Positions 7,710-16,588 of a stretch of 64,000 nucleotides of DNA are shown here, in pieces. Made by a program: the position numbers and the translations under genes. The stretch is taken from contig NZ_JAGYPF010000001.1 of the NCBI RefSeq assembly GCF_018343535.1, positions 558,001-622,000 of the forward strand, written 5' to 3'. How positions within the stretch are numbered: the stretch's first letter is position 1; each line of letters opens with the position of its first letter. This DNA comes from Neobacillus rhizophilus. GTDB lineage: Bacteria; Bacillota; Bacilli; Bacillales; Cytobacillaceae. Under the pieces are notes generated by a model. That model did no database searches, was not told the DNA's origin, and saw only the letters and a list, made by a program, of their open reading frames with translations.

Positions 7710-9227
7710 TTAACGAACCACAATATCTGCAGCTGTTTTGCGAAGATGCGTTTTCAAAATCTTTCCAACACCGTTTCTTGGCAGTGAATCTAGGAACACA
7801 ATCCGCCGTGGTGTTTTGTTTTTTGCTAAATGGTCTTGGCAAAAACGGATCAATTCTTCCTCTGTTAGCTCTGAACCAGCTTTTTTGACTACACAGGCAA
7901 CCATCTCTTCCCCCATCCGTTCATCCGGTATGCCGACAACAGCCGCTTCAGCAACCTGCTCATGACCATTTATAATTTCTTCAACATCGCGAGGATAAAG
8001 ATTAAAGCCTCCTCGGATAATCAAATCTTTCTTTCTATCAACTATATAGAGGTAGCCATCATCATCCTGCCGGGCCATATCTCCCGTGCATAGCCACCCA
8101 TCTTTTAACACTTTCCGAGATTCTTCTTCATTTTGATAGTAACCAGGGGTCACATTATCCCCGCGGACAATCAGCTCACCTACTTCGCCGCAAGGAACTT
8201 CCACACCATTTTCGTCGACTATTTTCACTTCAACACCAGGAATCGGAATGCCTACAGAACCTGGCTTAATTTCGATACCTTTGCGATGGGCTGTTACAAC
8301 CGGTGCTGCCTCTGACAGACCGTATCCTTCAAAAACCTTCGCGCCAAACTTTTTCTCAAATGCGTACAGCAAGGCTACTGGAAGCGGCGCAGACCCTGAA
8401 CCTATCGATTCTAGACTGGAAGTATCGTAATGATCTGCCTCTGGGTAGGACACAAGCGCATAAATCATTGCCGGAACTCCGGAAAACGATTTCACTTTAT
8501 GCTTTTCAATAGCATTAAGTACTTCCTTTACATCAAAGTTAGGAAAAACAACAATGGAACTTCCGGTTAAGTACAACACATTTGAAACTGTCAACCCATA
8601 TACATGTGCAAGCGGGAGGACACCCAGGGTGGTTCCACGCTCAGTTTCATTATGTTTTGCCGAGTTTTCGGCATTCGAATATAAATTTTTATGTGTTAAT
8701 ATAACCCCTTTTGGATTTCCGGTTGTTCCGGATGTATAAAGGATGACTGCGGTGTCCTCAGGCTGGACATCATCATAATAAAGATTGTCATCTTGAACCA
8801 TCACATCATAAATATTTTTAGCTTTTTCATTTGTTGGCTGATCTGCAACAATCAATTCGGGTTTTACAGGCAGCCCTTCTAAGGATTTTTCTACATTTGG
8901 AAGAACATAAGAGGAAGTAATGACTGCTTTTGCCCCGGAATTTAGGACAATATAATGTAGCTCTTTCGGATGAAGCGTAAACATGACTGGAACGATGATG
9001 GCCCCCGTACGGGTAATTCCTTGGTAGGCAATAAGGACTTCCGGACAATTTGGCATACAGACCATAACGCGGTCGCCTTTTTCGACACCTAGCTTTTTCA
9101 AGCCGTTTGCCAATTCGTCGGCATATTCCTTCGTTTGCACATTCGTAAAGGTCTTTTCTTTGAAGTATAAAAACGGATATTCACCAAATTGGTCAATATT
9201 CGTTTCAAGAAGATCTTTTAACTTCAC
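7710..9227 (-). CDS. AMP-forming long-chain-type acyl-CoA ligase, R2lox operon
   Basis: Activates a carboxylic acid to its CoA thioester through an acyl-adenylate. Of 505 residues, the ANL motifs are in order: YTSGTTGNPKGV (P-loop), GYGLSEAAPVV, the hinge DRKKDLIIRGGFNLYPRDVE, and the catalytic lysine near PRNGVGKILK. The start is GTG 9227 with AGGAGAG six bases upstream. First gene of the operon with R2lox. A consensus promoter, a palindrome and a perfect cre site precede it. The pairing suggests that the R2lox substrate or product is an acyl chain, which is inference. Confidence 0.93.
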   Translation of the reverse strand: MKLKDLLETNIDQFGEYPFLYFKEKTFTNVQTKEYADELANGLKKLGVEKGDRVMVCMPNCPEVLIAYQGITRTGAIIVPVMFTLHPKELHYIVLNSGAKAVITSSYVLPNVEKSLEGLPVKPELIVADQPTNEKAKNIYDVMVQDDNLYYDDVQPEDTAVILYTSGTTGNPKGVILTHKNLYSNAENSAKHNETERGTTLGVLPLAHVYGLTVSNVLYLTGSSIVVFPNFDVKEVLNAIEKHKVKSFSGVPAMIYALVSYPEADHYDTSSLESIGSGSAPLPVALLYAFEKKFGAKVFEGYGLSEAAPVVTAHRKGIEIKPGSVGIPIPGVEVKIVDENGVEVPCGEVGELIVRGDNVTPGYYQNEEESRKVLKDGWLCTGDMARQDDDGYLYIVDRKKDLIIRGGFNLYPRDVEEIINGHEQVAEAAVVGIPDERMGEEMVACVVKKAGSELTEEELIRFCQDHLAKNKTPRRIVFLDSLPRNGVGKILKTHLRKTAADIVVR

Positions 9228-9283
9228 AAAATTCTCTCCTTTAACTCTTGCATCTATTAAACTATTTAGAATTACTAGCCTTT

Positions 9284-9297
9284 TGAAACCGCTATCA
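9284..9297 (+). promoter_or_regulatory. cre site (CcpA), perfect match
   Basis: TGAAACCGCTATCA matches all 14 positions of TGWNANCGNTNWCA. It lies between the promoter (9374-9402) and the GTG start at 9227, where a CcpA roadblock would repress the ligase/R2lox operon on preferred sugars. Confidence 0.7.
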
Positions 9298-9342
9298 TTT
9301 TAAAAATCTCTTTTTTAATATAAGGAAAAGACTCCCCCTTTC

Positions 9343-9360
9343 ATACTAATTAGTTGGTAT
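9343..9360. promoter_or_regulatory. Imperfect palindrome downstream of the R2lox operon -10
   Basis: ATACTAATTAGTTGGTAT is a dyad with four mismatched positions. It begins about 14 bases downstream of the -10 box, a typical TetR-type operator position. Which regulator binds is unknown. Confidence 0.45.
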
Positions 9361-9373
9361 TTCACTAACAATT

Positions 9374-9402
9374 ACTATAAACAAAATATTCTAAAAATAC
9401 AA
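9374..9402 (-). promoter_or_regulatory. Promoter of the acyl-CoA ligase/R2lox operon
   Basis: On the minus strand TTGTAT (9397-9402), a 17-base spacer and TATAGT (9374-9379) form a sigma-A-type promoter, about 150 bases upstream of the start codon. Confidence 0.65.
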
Positions 9403-9444
9403 TAATTACCGTTTGACATTTTTCTCGTTTTTTCTATGCTCTAG

Positions 9445-9479
9445 AAAAAACAGTGACAATGTATTGCCACTGTTTTTTT
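9445..9479 (-). terminator. Terminator downstream of the crotonase gene at 9.5 kb
   Basis: A ten-base-pair stem with one mismatch (CAGTGACAAT, 9451-9460, with 9463-9472), flanked by A6 and T7, so it can act in both directions. On the minus strand it ends the 12.5-9.5 kb operon. Confidence 0.85.
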
Positions 9480-9485
9480 ATTGCG

Positions 9486-10298
9486 TTATTTAAAATTTGG
9501 CTTTCTCTTTTCCAGGACAGCATGGACCCCTTCTTGGTAATCCTCGAGCTCGGTAACGATCCCCATTGCTGAAGAAATCATATCCAGGGATGTACGTAAA
9601 TCAATGTTTAATCCCTGGTACACGGCTCTTTTTGTAAAACGCATAACTGTTTGCGGGCCATTCGCTAATTTTTGAACATAGTCTTCCACAAACTCCTCTA
9701 GTTTGTCATCTTCCACGACATACGTTACGAGCCCCATGTCTTTTGCCTCTTTTGCAGTTAGGACTTTTCTCGTCCAGAGTAAATCCAAAGCTTGGTCTGT
9801 CCCGACAAACCTTGGTAAAAACCATGCAGCACCATCTCCTGGTACAATTCCAACATTTAAGTAGCTTTCCGAAATTTTGGTGTTTTCGGCAGCAATGCGA
9901 ATATCACAGGCCAAGGTCATATCAAAGCCTGCCCCAAAGGCAACACCATGTAGAACCGCAATCACAGGTTTATCAATTTCTTTCACCAGAAGAGGAATTC
10001 TTTGTACTCTTTTCCATAAAGAATTTTTTCTGGCTAAAGCGGTCGAGGAAAAATCTTCATTCCCATCGCTTTGAAGAAATCCTTCTCCTCTCCCCATCGA
10101 TTTGATATCCCCGCCTGAGCAAAAGCCACGTCCATTTCCGGATATTACAAGTACCCGAATGTCATCGGAATCACGGACGGTCTCTAATGCTTTAATCCAA
10201 AGGTCAATCATTTCCGCACTAAAGGCATTTAAACTATCCGGCCGGTTTAAAATAATTTTGGCGACCCCATTTTCCACATTAAAAATTAGATCAGTCAT
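9486..10298 (-). CDS. Enoyl-CoA hydratase/isomerase family protein (crotonase fold)
   Basis: A 270-residue crotonase acting on an acyl-CoA. The oxyanion-hole segments GNGRGFCSGGDIKSM and HGVAFGAGFDMTLACDIRIA are intact. The position of rat Glu144 is Tyr (ISESYLNVG) and that of Glu164 is Asp (ALDL), so plain 2-enoyl hydration is doubtful; isomerase or another crotonase reaction is more likely. The start ATG 10298 overlaps the stop of the upstream ACAD gene (ATGA) and has AAAAGGTGGG as RBS. Third gene of a tightly coupled operon with two ACAD subunits. Confidence 0.9.
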   Translation of the reverse strand: MTDLIFNVENGVAKIILNRPDSLNAFSAEMIDLWIKALETVRDSDDIRVLVISGNGRGFCSGGDIKSMGRGEGFLQSDGNEDFSSTALARKNSLWKRVQRIPLLVKEIDKPVIAVLHGVAFGAGFDMTLACDIRIAAENTKISESYLNVGIVPGDGAAWFLPRFVGTDQALDLLWTRKVLTAKEAKDMGLVTYVVEDDKLEEFVEDYVQKLANGPQTVMRFTKRAVYQGLNIDLRTSLDMISSAMGIVTELEDYQEGVHAVLEKRKPNFK

Positions 10299-11389
10299 TG
10301 GATTCCCACCTTTTTTGCATGTTTTACAACGCCAGTTATCACGGACCATAATTCGTTTTTCTCTAATTTTAATAGTTCTTCCGTAATAACCTGTTCCCAA
10401 TCGGATTCTGTCCCAAATTCCTCGCGCCATGACCAAAGTCTCCTTGTGCTGTGATGAAGGGTATGTTCATATGTAAACCCAATCGCCGCCAATACTTGAT
10501 GTGCAATCGTATTAACTTTTCCCGCCGCTTCATTTATTCGGATTTTTGCATAGGCTAACTCTTTTGAAAAAGGATTCGTGCCGAAAGCATCAACAGCATA
10601 TTTGGCGGCAATTCCAGCACCAGCAGTTTCGCCGGCAAGTGCTGCCAGATGATGCTGAATTGCTTGGAAACGGTGAATAGGCCGTCCAAATTGGGAGCGC
10701 TCATTTGTATGGTTAATGGTTACATCAAGAACTCTTTCGATAGCCCCAGCCATAAGCACGCTTCTTGTTAATGCCCCTGCATAATACAGCTTCTTTGTTA
10801 GTGCGCTGTAGTCGACAGATACGGTTTGACATTCCTCAATGTAGACCTGATCAAATATCACTTCGTCTCGTGCTTCCCCAGCCATGTTTTTGCCAGGTTT
10901 AATCTCCGCTTTTTCAAGCGGTAAAACAAGAAGGACGGTTCCGTCGATCGACTCTCCTGCTACCAGCAGTTTTTCCGCATTCCTCGCCCATGGAACATAT
11001 TTAGCTTTACCGTTTATAATCCAGCCTTGACCGCTTTTTTGCAACTGGAAAGGTTCCGTACTATTTTGTCCTGGGATCGTGACAATCCCCTCAACAACAG
11101 ATTCTCCCAAATCGCTTAATAACCAATTGGCTATAAACGTTTCGGCAAGTGGAATGGGTGCAGAATATTTGCCCGCCATTTGCAAAATACTCAAGGCATC
11201 ATCCAGGTCACCGCCGCTCCCCCCTAATTCCTCCGGCACTCCTACTCCAAGCATGCCGTAGGCCTCCAGGTTCTCCCATAATTCAGCTGCCCATTGACCT
11301 TTCTCCGCGTCATTAACCACTTCTTTGGTTGAATATTTTTCAAAAATCTTTACTGCTGACTCCAAGATCATGTCTTTCATTTCACTCAT
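10295..11389 (-). CDS. Acyl-CoA dehydrogenase, probable small subunit of a heteromeric enzyme
   Basis: A 364-residue FAD flavoprotein of the ACAD fold. VPEELGGSGGDLDDAL marks the N-terminal helical domain, ERSQFGRPIHRFQAIQHHLA the FAD-contact helix, and GFTYEHTLHHSTRR the C-terminal domain. The usual Y-E-G-T catalytic motif is absent from the C-terminus. In actinobacterial and proteobacterial steroid degraders such proteins (FadE28-like) work in alpha2beta2 complexes with a second ACAD. Its start overlaps the stop of the neighbouring ACAD by four bases, and its stop overlaps the crotonase start in the same way, consistent with fixed stoichiometry. Confidence 0.88.
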   Translation of the reverse strand: MSEMKDMILESAVKIFEKYSTKEVVNDAEKGQWAAELWENLEAYGMLGVGVPEELGGSGGDLDDALSILQMAGKYSAPIPLAETFIANWLLSDLGESVVEGIVTIPGQNSTEPFQLQKSGQGWIINGKAKYVPWARNAEKLLVAGESIDGTVLLVLPLEKAEIKPGKNMAGEARDEVIFDQVYIEECQTVSVDYSALTKKLYYAGALTRSVLMAGAIERVLDVTINHTNERSQFGRPIHRFQAIQHHLAALAGETAGAGIAAKYAVDAFGTNPFSKELAYAKIRINEAAGKVNTIAHQVLAAIGFTYEHTLHHSTRRLWSWREEFGTESDWEQVITEELLKLEKNELWSVITGVVKHAKKVGIQ

Positions 11390-12540
11390 TGGTTAATAAC
11401 CCCCTTTGCCACAATTCCCCTTAGAATTTCCGTTGTCCCTCCGCGAAGTGTAAATCCTGGTGATTGCAGAATTGATTGCGCCAGGAACCTTTCTAATCTG
11501 TTTTCGGAATCGGTTAACGGAATGACAGAAACTAGTAATCTTGTAATCTCCGGAATCTCCTGCTCAAATTGGGTTCCCATGTCTTTTACTAGAGAAGCAA
11601 TAATATTAGAAGGCACACCTTCTTCCAACAAGCGGGCAATGCCAAGCGACATATTTCGAAGTGTCCACAGTCTAGAGATGAGTCTGCTAACTTCGTTTAA
11701 TCCCTTTGCGTCACATTTTTCTATTAACACATTCGTTAGTTCATTTAGAAGAGGAAATGTGCTCAGAATACGCTCCGGACCACTTCTCTCATAGGCCAAT
11801 TCCGCCATGCCCTGCGCCCAGCCATTTCCAAGTGTCCCAACAACCATTCCATCGGGAACAAACACATCTTCAAAAAAGACTTCATTAAAATGATGTTCCC
11901 CTGTCATCAGATGAATTGGGCGAATGGTTACTCCCGGCGCATTTAAATCGACAATCAATTGGCTCATCCCGGCATGACGGTTGTTAGGGTCCATTGGAGT
12001 TGTCCGGCATAAGACGATCGAGTAATGGGCATGATGGGCACCGCTTGTCCAAATTTTGCTGCCATTTAAAATCCAGCCTTTATCAACCTTAACGGCCCGT
12101 GCCTGAAGCGCAGCCAAATCGGATCCTGCATTAGGCTCGCTAAGGCCAATTGCAAAATAACATTCTCCCTTTGCGATTCTTGGCAGGAAAAATTGTTTCT
12201 GTTCTTCTGTCCCATACTTTAGTAAAAGCGGACCGGTTTGTCGGTCGGCAATCCAATGCCCTGAAACCGGGGCGCCTGCTGCCAGCATTTCTTCAGTAAC
12301 TACATATCTCTCAACTGATGAACGTTCCCCGCCGCCATATTTTTTCGGCCAAGTCATGCCGATCCATCCGCGTGCTCCCATTTTTCGTGAAAAATCCTCC
12401 GAGAATCCGCTAAGCCAGCAATCACATTTTGTTTCGATTAAACCGTTTTCAATTTCTTCTTTTAAAAACTGCCTAATTTCTCTTCTTAACTCTTCCGTTT
12501 CTTTCGGAAGCTTTACCACAGGAATTTCCAGCGTTTTCAT
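11386..12540 (-). CDS. Acyl-CoA dehydrogenase, probable large subunit of a heteromeric enzyme
   Basis: A 384-residue ACAD. Recognisable segments are GMTWPKKYGGGERS, FAIGLSEPNAGSDLAALQAR (FAD/substrate), NGSKIWTSGAHHAHY and, at the C-terminus, LRGGTTEILRGIVAK. The Glu of the standard YEGT motif is Gly here; an alternative base may come from Glu in ERSGPERIL, as in enzymes that place it on another helix. First gene of the operon, with GAGGGTG as RBS and a promoter at 12599-12628. The partner is the next gene; a shared active site is inferred from adjacency. Confidence 0.9.
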   Translation of the reverse strand: MKTLEIPVVKLPKETEELRREIRQFLKEEIENGLIETKCDCWLSGFSEDFSRKMGARGWIGMTWPKKYGGGERSSVERYVVTEEMLAAGAPVSGHWIADRQTGPLLLKYGTEEQKQFFLPRIAKGECYFAIGLSEPNAGSDLAALQARAVKVDKGWILNGSKIWTSGAHHAHYSIVLCRTTPMDPNNRHAGMSQLIVDLNAPGVTIRPIHLMTGEHHFNEVFFEDVFVPDGMVVGTLGNGWAQGMAELAYERSGPERILSTFPLLNELTNVLIEKCDAKGLNEVSRLISRLWTLRNMSLGIARLLEEGVPSNIIASLVKDMGTQFEQEIPEITRLLVSVIPLTDSENRLERFLAQSILQSPGFTLRGGTTEILRGIVAKGVINQ

Positions 12541-12598
12541 TTAGTTTCACCCTCTTTTCTGCAATTAACGCTTATGTAACTCTATTACTACCAAATAA

Positions 12599-12628
12599 AT
12601 TATATAATAATTTTGACTTTATGGTCAA
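12599..12628 (-). promoter_or_regulatory. Promoter with overlapping dyad for the 12.5-9.5 kb operon
   Basis: TTGACC (12623-12628) and TATAAT (12599-12604) are 18 bases apart on the minus strand. The -35 lies inside the dyad TTGAC-N6-GTCAA (12613-12628), a likely repressor site. Confidence 0.6.
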
Positions 12629-12675
12629 TTTTAAATTATCTGAAAAATTATTCTCTACTCATTATTCTAAGGAAA

Positions 12676-12712
12676 TAAAAAAGACAAAAGCCCTATTTTC
12701 GAAGCCTTTGTC
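12676..12712 (-). terminator. Terminator downstream of the aldehyde dehydrogenase gene
   Basis: Nine pairs including one G-U (12683-12691 with 12704-12712), followed on the minus strand by TTTTTT. Confidence 0.75.
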
Positions 12713-12742
12713 CTTTAAACATTTAAATAAAATTATCCAAAA

Positions 12743-14173
12743 TTATTTTTTCTTAATCATAATGGTTTTTGTGTTGGTATATTCTTTTAATCCTTCGATT
12801 GAATTTTCAACACCGATTCCTGATTGTTTATGGCCTCCAAAAGGAACGTTCGGTAAAAGAATATGTGCCTCATTGATCCAGACCGTCCCCGTTTCCAATC
12901 TTTCGGCAATGGAACGTGCCAGGTTAAGATCTTTCCCCCATACAGAACCAGCTAATCCATAATCCGTATTATTTGCCTTCGTAATGACCTCGTCATAATT
13001 GCTATATTTAATAACAGGCAACACCGGTCCGAAGGCTTCTTCTGTTACCACCCTCGCATCTTCAGGCGGGTTATCAACAATCGTAATAGGTATAAAGTAA
13101 CCTGTTTTGTCCTCAACGGTTCCTCCGCAAACAATATTCGTGCCTGTGCTTTTTGCATCTTCTATCAAAGCTTTAACCTTTTCATATTGCATCTTATTTT
13201 GGACTGGACCAATTAAGGTGTCAGGGTTCATCCCATCGCCGATTGGAATATTTTTCGTATACTGTTTAAATTCATCTAAAAACTCATCGTATATCTTTTC
13301 ATGCACATACAACCGTTTTGTGGCCACACAAATTTGTGCTGTATTGGAAAAAGCAGCCCAAAATAATTTTGGAACAACTTCCTTCGGGTCAGCATCTTCC
13401 AGGACAATTGCCGCATCATTTCCGCCTAACTCAAGTGTTACGCGTTTTAAATTTACGGCTGCACTTTGCAGAACCTTTTTCCCGGTAGCTGTCGAACCGG
13501 TAAAACTTATTTTATTTATATCAGGGTGCTCTGTCATCCATTGCCCAAGTTCATTTTCACCTGTTACAACATTAAACACACCTGCCGGAAAAATATCCCT
13601 TGCAATTTCACCTATCCGTAAAGTAGTTAATGGAGTATAAGGCGAAGGCTTCACAACGATCGTGTTACCAGCAAGTAATGCCGGGGCAATTTTCCACATC
13701 GCCAAGAGGACAGGGAAATTCCATGGAACAATTAATCCTGCCACACCAAGCGGCGTGTAATATCTCTCAATGGTATGGCTCTCATTATCCTCAATAATTT
13801 CACGCGGCAGTCGATACCTAGCGATTACTTTACACCAATGGCAGGCTGAATCAATTTCCATGTAGGAACTAAATCCCCCGTTTATCGGTCTCCCCATTTC
13901 TGCTGTAAAAAGGTTGGCAAGCTCCTCTCGCTGCTGGATAATCGCATCAGAAAATGCTTCTAATTTGGATGCTCGTTCCTCAATAGAAACCGCTGACCAT
14001 GCAGTAAAAGCTGCTCTTGCAGCCTTTACTGCATTATTTAAGTCTTGTTGGCTGGCTTTTGGTACCTGCGCGATTACCGTTTCATTTGCTGGATTTAGTA
14101 CTGGAACTGTCTGTTCAGTTGTAACAGCTTTTCCATTAATGGTCATACTAAATTCCCTTGTTAAGGTATTCAT
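12743..14173 (-). CDS. NAD(P)-dependent aldehyde dehydrogenase
   Basis: Oxidises an aldehyde to the acid. Of 476 residues, the motifs are VPWNFPVLLAMWK (coenzyme binding), FTGSTATGKKV, the general base in LELGGNDAAIVLEDADP, and the catalytic Cys in NTAQICVATKRLYV. EEAFGPVLPV and the C-terminal PFGGHKQSGIG are also present. RBS GGGAGGATG before ATG 14173. It follows an ACAD gene by about 120 bases, with a weak hairpin between, and may be the last gene of the 19-12.7 kb stretch. It could feed acids from aldehydes or hydroxy compounds to the ligases; the substrate is not predictable. Confidence 0.93.
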   Translation of the reverse strand: MNTLTREFSMTINGKAVTTEQTVPVLNPANETVIAQVPKASQQDLNNAVKAARAAFTAWSAVSIEERASKLEAFSDAIIQQREELANLFTAEMGRPINGGFSSYMEIDSACHWCKVIARYRLPREIIEDNESHTIERYYTPLGVAGLIVPWNFPVLLAMWKIAPALLAGNTIVVKPSPYTPLTTLRIGEIARDIFPAGVFNVVTGENELGQWMTEHPDINKISFTGSTATGKKVLQSAAVNLKRVTLELGGNDAAIVLEDADPKEVVPKLFWAAFSNTAQICVATKRLYVHEKIYDEFLDEFKQYTKNIPIGDGMNPDTLIGPVQNKMQYEKVKALIEDAKSTGTNIVCGGTVEDKTGYFIPITIVDNPPEDARVVTEEAFGPVLPVIKYSNYDEVITKANNTDYGLAGSVWGKDLNLARSIAERLETGTVWINEAHILLPNVPFGGHKQSGIGVENSIEGLKEYTNTKTIMIKKK

Positions 14174-14293
14174 TTCTCATCCTCCCAGATTTAGATAAGC
14201 CCTTTCTAATCTATTCATTGTCCGCCATTACTACTACTATTTTTTGGATTAGCCTGACTTATCCCTTTTCAAATAAAGGGTTTAATCAATCCC

Positions 14294-15496
14294 TCATTCT
14301 GCATGCTTTTTCAATTCCAATTTGGTTACAGTTTCTTTATGCACCTCATCCGGGCCATCCGCAATTCTTACGATTCTTGCTCGTGCATACATTCTGGCAA
14401 GAGGAAAAACATTACTTACGCCGCCGGCACCATGAACCTGTATCGCTCGGTCAATGACTTTGCAAGCCATCTCTGGGGCAGCTACCTTAATCATCGCTAT
14501 TTCAGCTCTCGCTACTTTATTCCCAACTGTATCCATCATGTAGGCAGCATTAAGGGTTAATAATCTTGCTTGATCGATATCGATTCGTGATTGAGCAATC
14601 CAGTCCCTGATGACTCCTTGTTCAATAACAGGCTTTCCAAATGTTACTCGTTCTTTCGCTCGCTTAATCATTAATTCCAAGGCTCTTTCAGCTGCTCCGA
14701 TTAAGCGCATACAATGATGGATTCTGCCAGGACCCAATCTTGCCTGTGCTATCGCAAATCCTTTCCCTTCACCCCATAAAATATTTGAAACTGGGACACG
14801 AACATTTTCAAATATAACTTCAGAATGGCCATGAGGGGCTTCATCATACCCAAAAACCTGCAAATTACGGACAATTTTCACACCAGGGGTATCCTTTGGT
14901 ACAAGAATCATAGATTGTTGTTCAAACTTTGGGGCATCAGGATCCGTTTTCCCCATTACAATCAAGATTTTACATTTTGAAGATTCGATACCCGATTGCC
15001 ACCATTTTCGGCCATTAATGACATAAAAATCTCCTTCACGTTTTATACTTGTTTGAATATTCGTCGCATCTGAAGAAGCAACATCCGGCTCTGTCATACT
15101 AAATGTAGACCGAATTTTCCCTTCTAATAATGGATTTAACCAGCGTTCTTTTTGTTCCTCTGTACCAAAGCGATCCAATATTTCCATATTCCCTGTATCA
15201 GGTGCAGAACAATTGAATACTTCTGGTGCCATTCCCGATCTACCCATTATTTCACACAACGGGGCATACTCAAGATTAGTAAGACCTGCGCCATTTTCAC
15301 TTTCTGGTAAAAATAAATTCCACAATCCCGCGTCTTTGGCTCTCTCTTTTAATTCTTCCATAATAGGTGGTTCATCCCAGTGATTTTCCTTTAATTGTTC
15401 CTCATAAACTGCTTCGTTGGGATAGATATGTTCTTCCATAAACTGAATAAGTTCTTGCTCTAGCTTTTCTACTTTATCGAATTTTTTAAAAATCAT
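14294..15496 (-). CDS. ACAD10/11- and LvaC-like acyl-CoA dehydrogenase family protein
   Basis: A 400-residue ACAD whose C-terminus reads [23 protein letters not shown] replaces the usual E-G-T and is typical of ACAD10/ACAD11, LvaC and related proteins. Other blocks are [44 protein letters not shown] and [16 protein letters not shown]. In mammals ACAD11, and in P. putida LvaC, such enzymes act on 4-phosphoacyl-CoA made by a linked kinase and eliminate phosphate. The gene lies 18 bases after such a kinase gene, the split equivalent of the ACAD11 fusion. The reaction is inferred from family and context. Confidence 0.88.
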   Translation of the reverse strand: MIFKKFDKVEKLEQELIQFMEEHIYPNEAVYEEQLKENHWDEPPIMEELKERAKDAGLWNLFLPESENGAGLTNLEYAPLCEIMGRSGMAPEVFNCSAPDTGNMEILDRFGTEEQKERWLNPLLEGKIRSTFSMTEPDVASSDATNIQTSIKREGDFYVINGRKWWQSGIESSKCKILIVMGKTDPDAPKFEQQSMILVPKDTPGVKIVRNLQVFGYDEAPHGHSEVIFENVRVPVSNILWGEGKGFAIAQARLGPGRIHHCMRLIGAAERALELMIKRAKERVTFGKPVIEQGVIRDWIAQSRIDIDQARLLTLNAAYMMDTVGNKVARAEIAMIKVAAPEMACKVIDRAIQVHGAGGVSNVFPLARMYARARIVRIADGPDEVHKETVTKLELKKHAE

Positions 15497-15514
15497 CTGC
15501 TTGCCCTCCCATTT

Positions 15515-16567
15515 CTAAATTTTTCTGTTCGCCTGAATTTCGGCATATAGCATGATATTTTTAACATTGCTATTAAGGTTGGCAAAACGTTCATCCTTTG
15601 TATGGCCTAGAGTATATCGATAATACATTTGTTGTACGGCAACGGCAATTTTAAAGAAGGCTAACGTCATATAAAACTGGAATGAGGATACATCCCGGCC
15701 CGTATTTTTAGCGTATCTTTCTAGAAATTCACGGCGGCTTATGAATCCTTTCTGAGCTGTCGGCATAATCAAACTTTCCTTAATTAATTCTGAATCGTTT
15801 TCCTCAAGCCAGTAACTTAAAGTGGCACCGAGATCAAATAATGGGTCACCTATCGTGGCCATCTCCCAATCTAAAATGGCATTTATCTGTTTTAAATCAT
15901 CCGATAACAGAACATTATTAATTTTAAAATCATTGTGAATTAATGTTGCCTCATGTGAATGAGGTAAATGATTGATTAACCAATTTATGACTTTGTCAAC
16001 CACAGCGATATCATCTGTTTTATATTTTTGGTACCTAGTAATCCAGTTTTTTAGCTGTCTTTCTATGAAACCATTTGGATACCCGATATTTTCCAATCCA
16101 GCTTTTTTATAATCCACCTGATGCAGATCTACTATGGCATCAACCATCAAATAGGAAATGTGCTGTTTATCGATAACAGACAGGTCATTCTCTTTATTTG
16201 GATCATCATCCAAGGTAATTCCTTTTACTCGCTCCATAAAATAAAAGGGTGTTCCGATTACTCCCTCATCAGAACAATATAAATACGGCTTTGGAACAAG
16301 TGGGAATCCCGAATAAAGTTTATTAATTACCTCGTATTCCCTTTTCATATCATGTGCTTTTGGCGGTAAAGGTCCAAACGGCGGTCTCCTTAAAACAGCT
16401 TCCCAGCATCCGCAGCGTATAACATAGGTTAAATTAGATTTGCCTGCAGGAAATTGTTGAATCTCCAAATGTTCATTTGGAATGTCCTCAAAATTTTTCA
16501 CAAGAAATTGTCTTACTGCCTCATAATCTAGCTCTTCCCCTTTTCTTACGGGAATTGTGTGACTCAT
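15515..16567 (-). CDS. APH-fold kinase, LvaA/ACAD11-N-like (probable hydroxyacyl-CoA kinase)
   Basis: A 350-residue phosphotransferase of the aminoglycoside phosphotransferase fold. FPAGKSNLTYVIRC forms the nucleotide loop, LIHNDFKINNVLL is the catalytic H-x-D-x4-N loop, and ILDWEMATIGDPLFDLG the metal-binding motif. ATP-dependent phosphorylation of the 4-hydroxy group of acyl-CoA is known for LvaA and for the ACAD10/11 kinase domain. It is flanked by a LvaC-like ACAD (18 bases downstream) and an SDR. Resistance to aminoglycosides is unlikely given the operon. RBS AAGGGGG before ATG 16567. Close paralogue at 40242. Confidence 0.87.
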   Translation of the reverse strand: MSHTIPVRKGEELDYEAVRQFLVKNFEDIPNEHLEIQQFPAGKSNLTYVIRCGCWEAVLRRPPFGPLPPKAHDMKREYEVINKLYSGFPLVPKPYLYCSDEGVIGTPFYFMERVKGITLDDDPNKENDLSVIDKQHISYLMVDAIVDLHQVDYKKAGLENIGYPNGFIERQLKNWITRYQKYKTDDIAVVDKVINWLINHLPHSHEATLIHNDFKINNVLLSDDLKQINAILDWEMATIGDPLFDLGATLSYWLEENDSELIKESLIMPTAQKGFISRREFLERYAKNTGRDVSSFQFYMTLAFFKIAVAVQQMYYRYTLGHTKDERFANLNSNVKNIMLYAEIQANRKI

Positions 16568-16588
16568 GTAACAGCCCCCTTACTTTCG

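Noticed and set aside
9415..9440. Rightward TTGACA-N16-TATGCT promoter-like sequence
   Set aside because: No gene lies on the plus strand downstream, and the terminator at 9445 follows at once.
15515..16567. Aminoglycoside resistance for the three APH-fold proteins
   Set aside because: The fold is shared, but the genes sit beside ACAD, SDR and ligase genes, and two begin with the ACAD11-like IPVR-x-G-E-E-L block.
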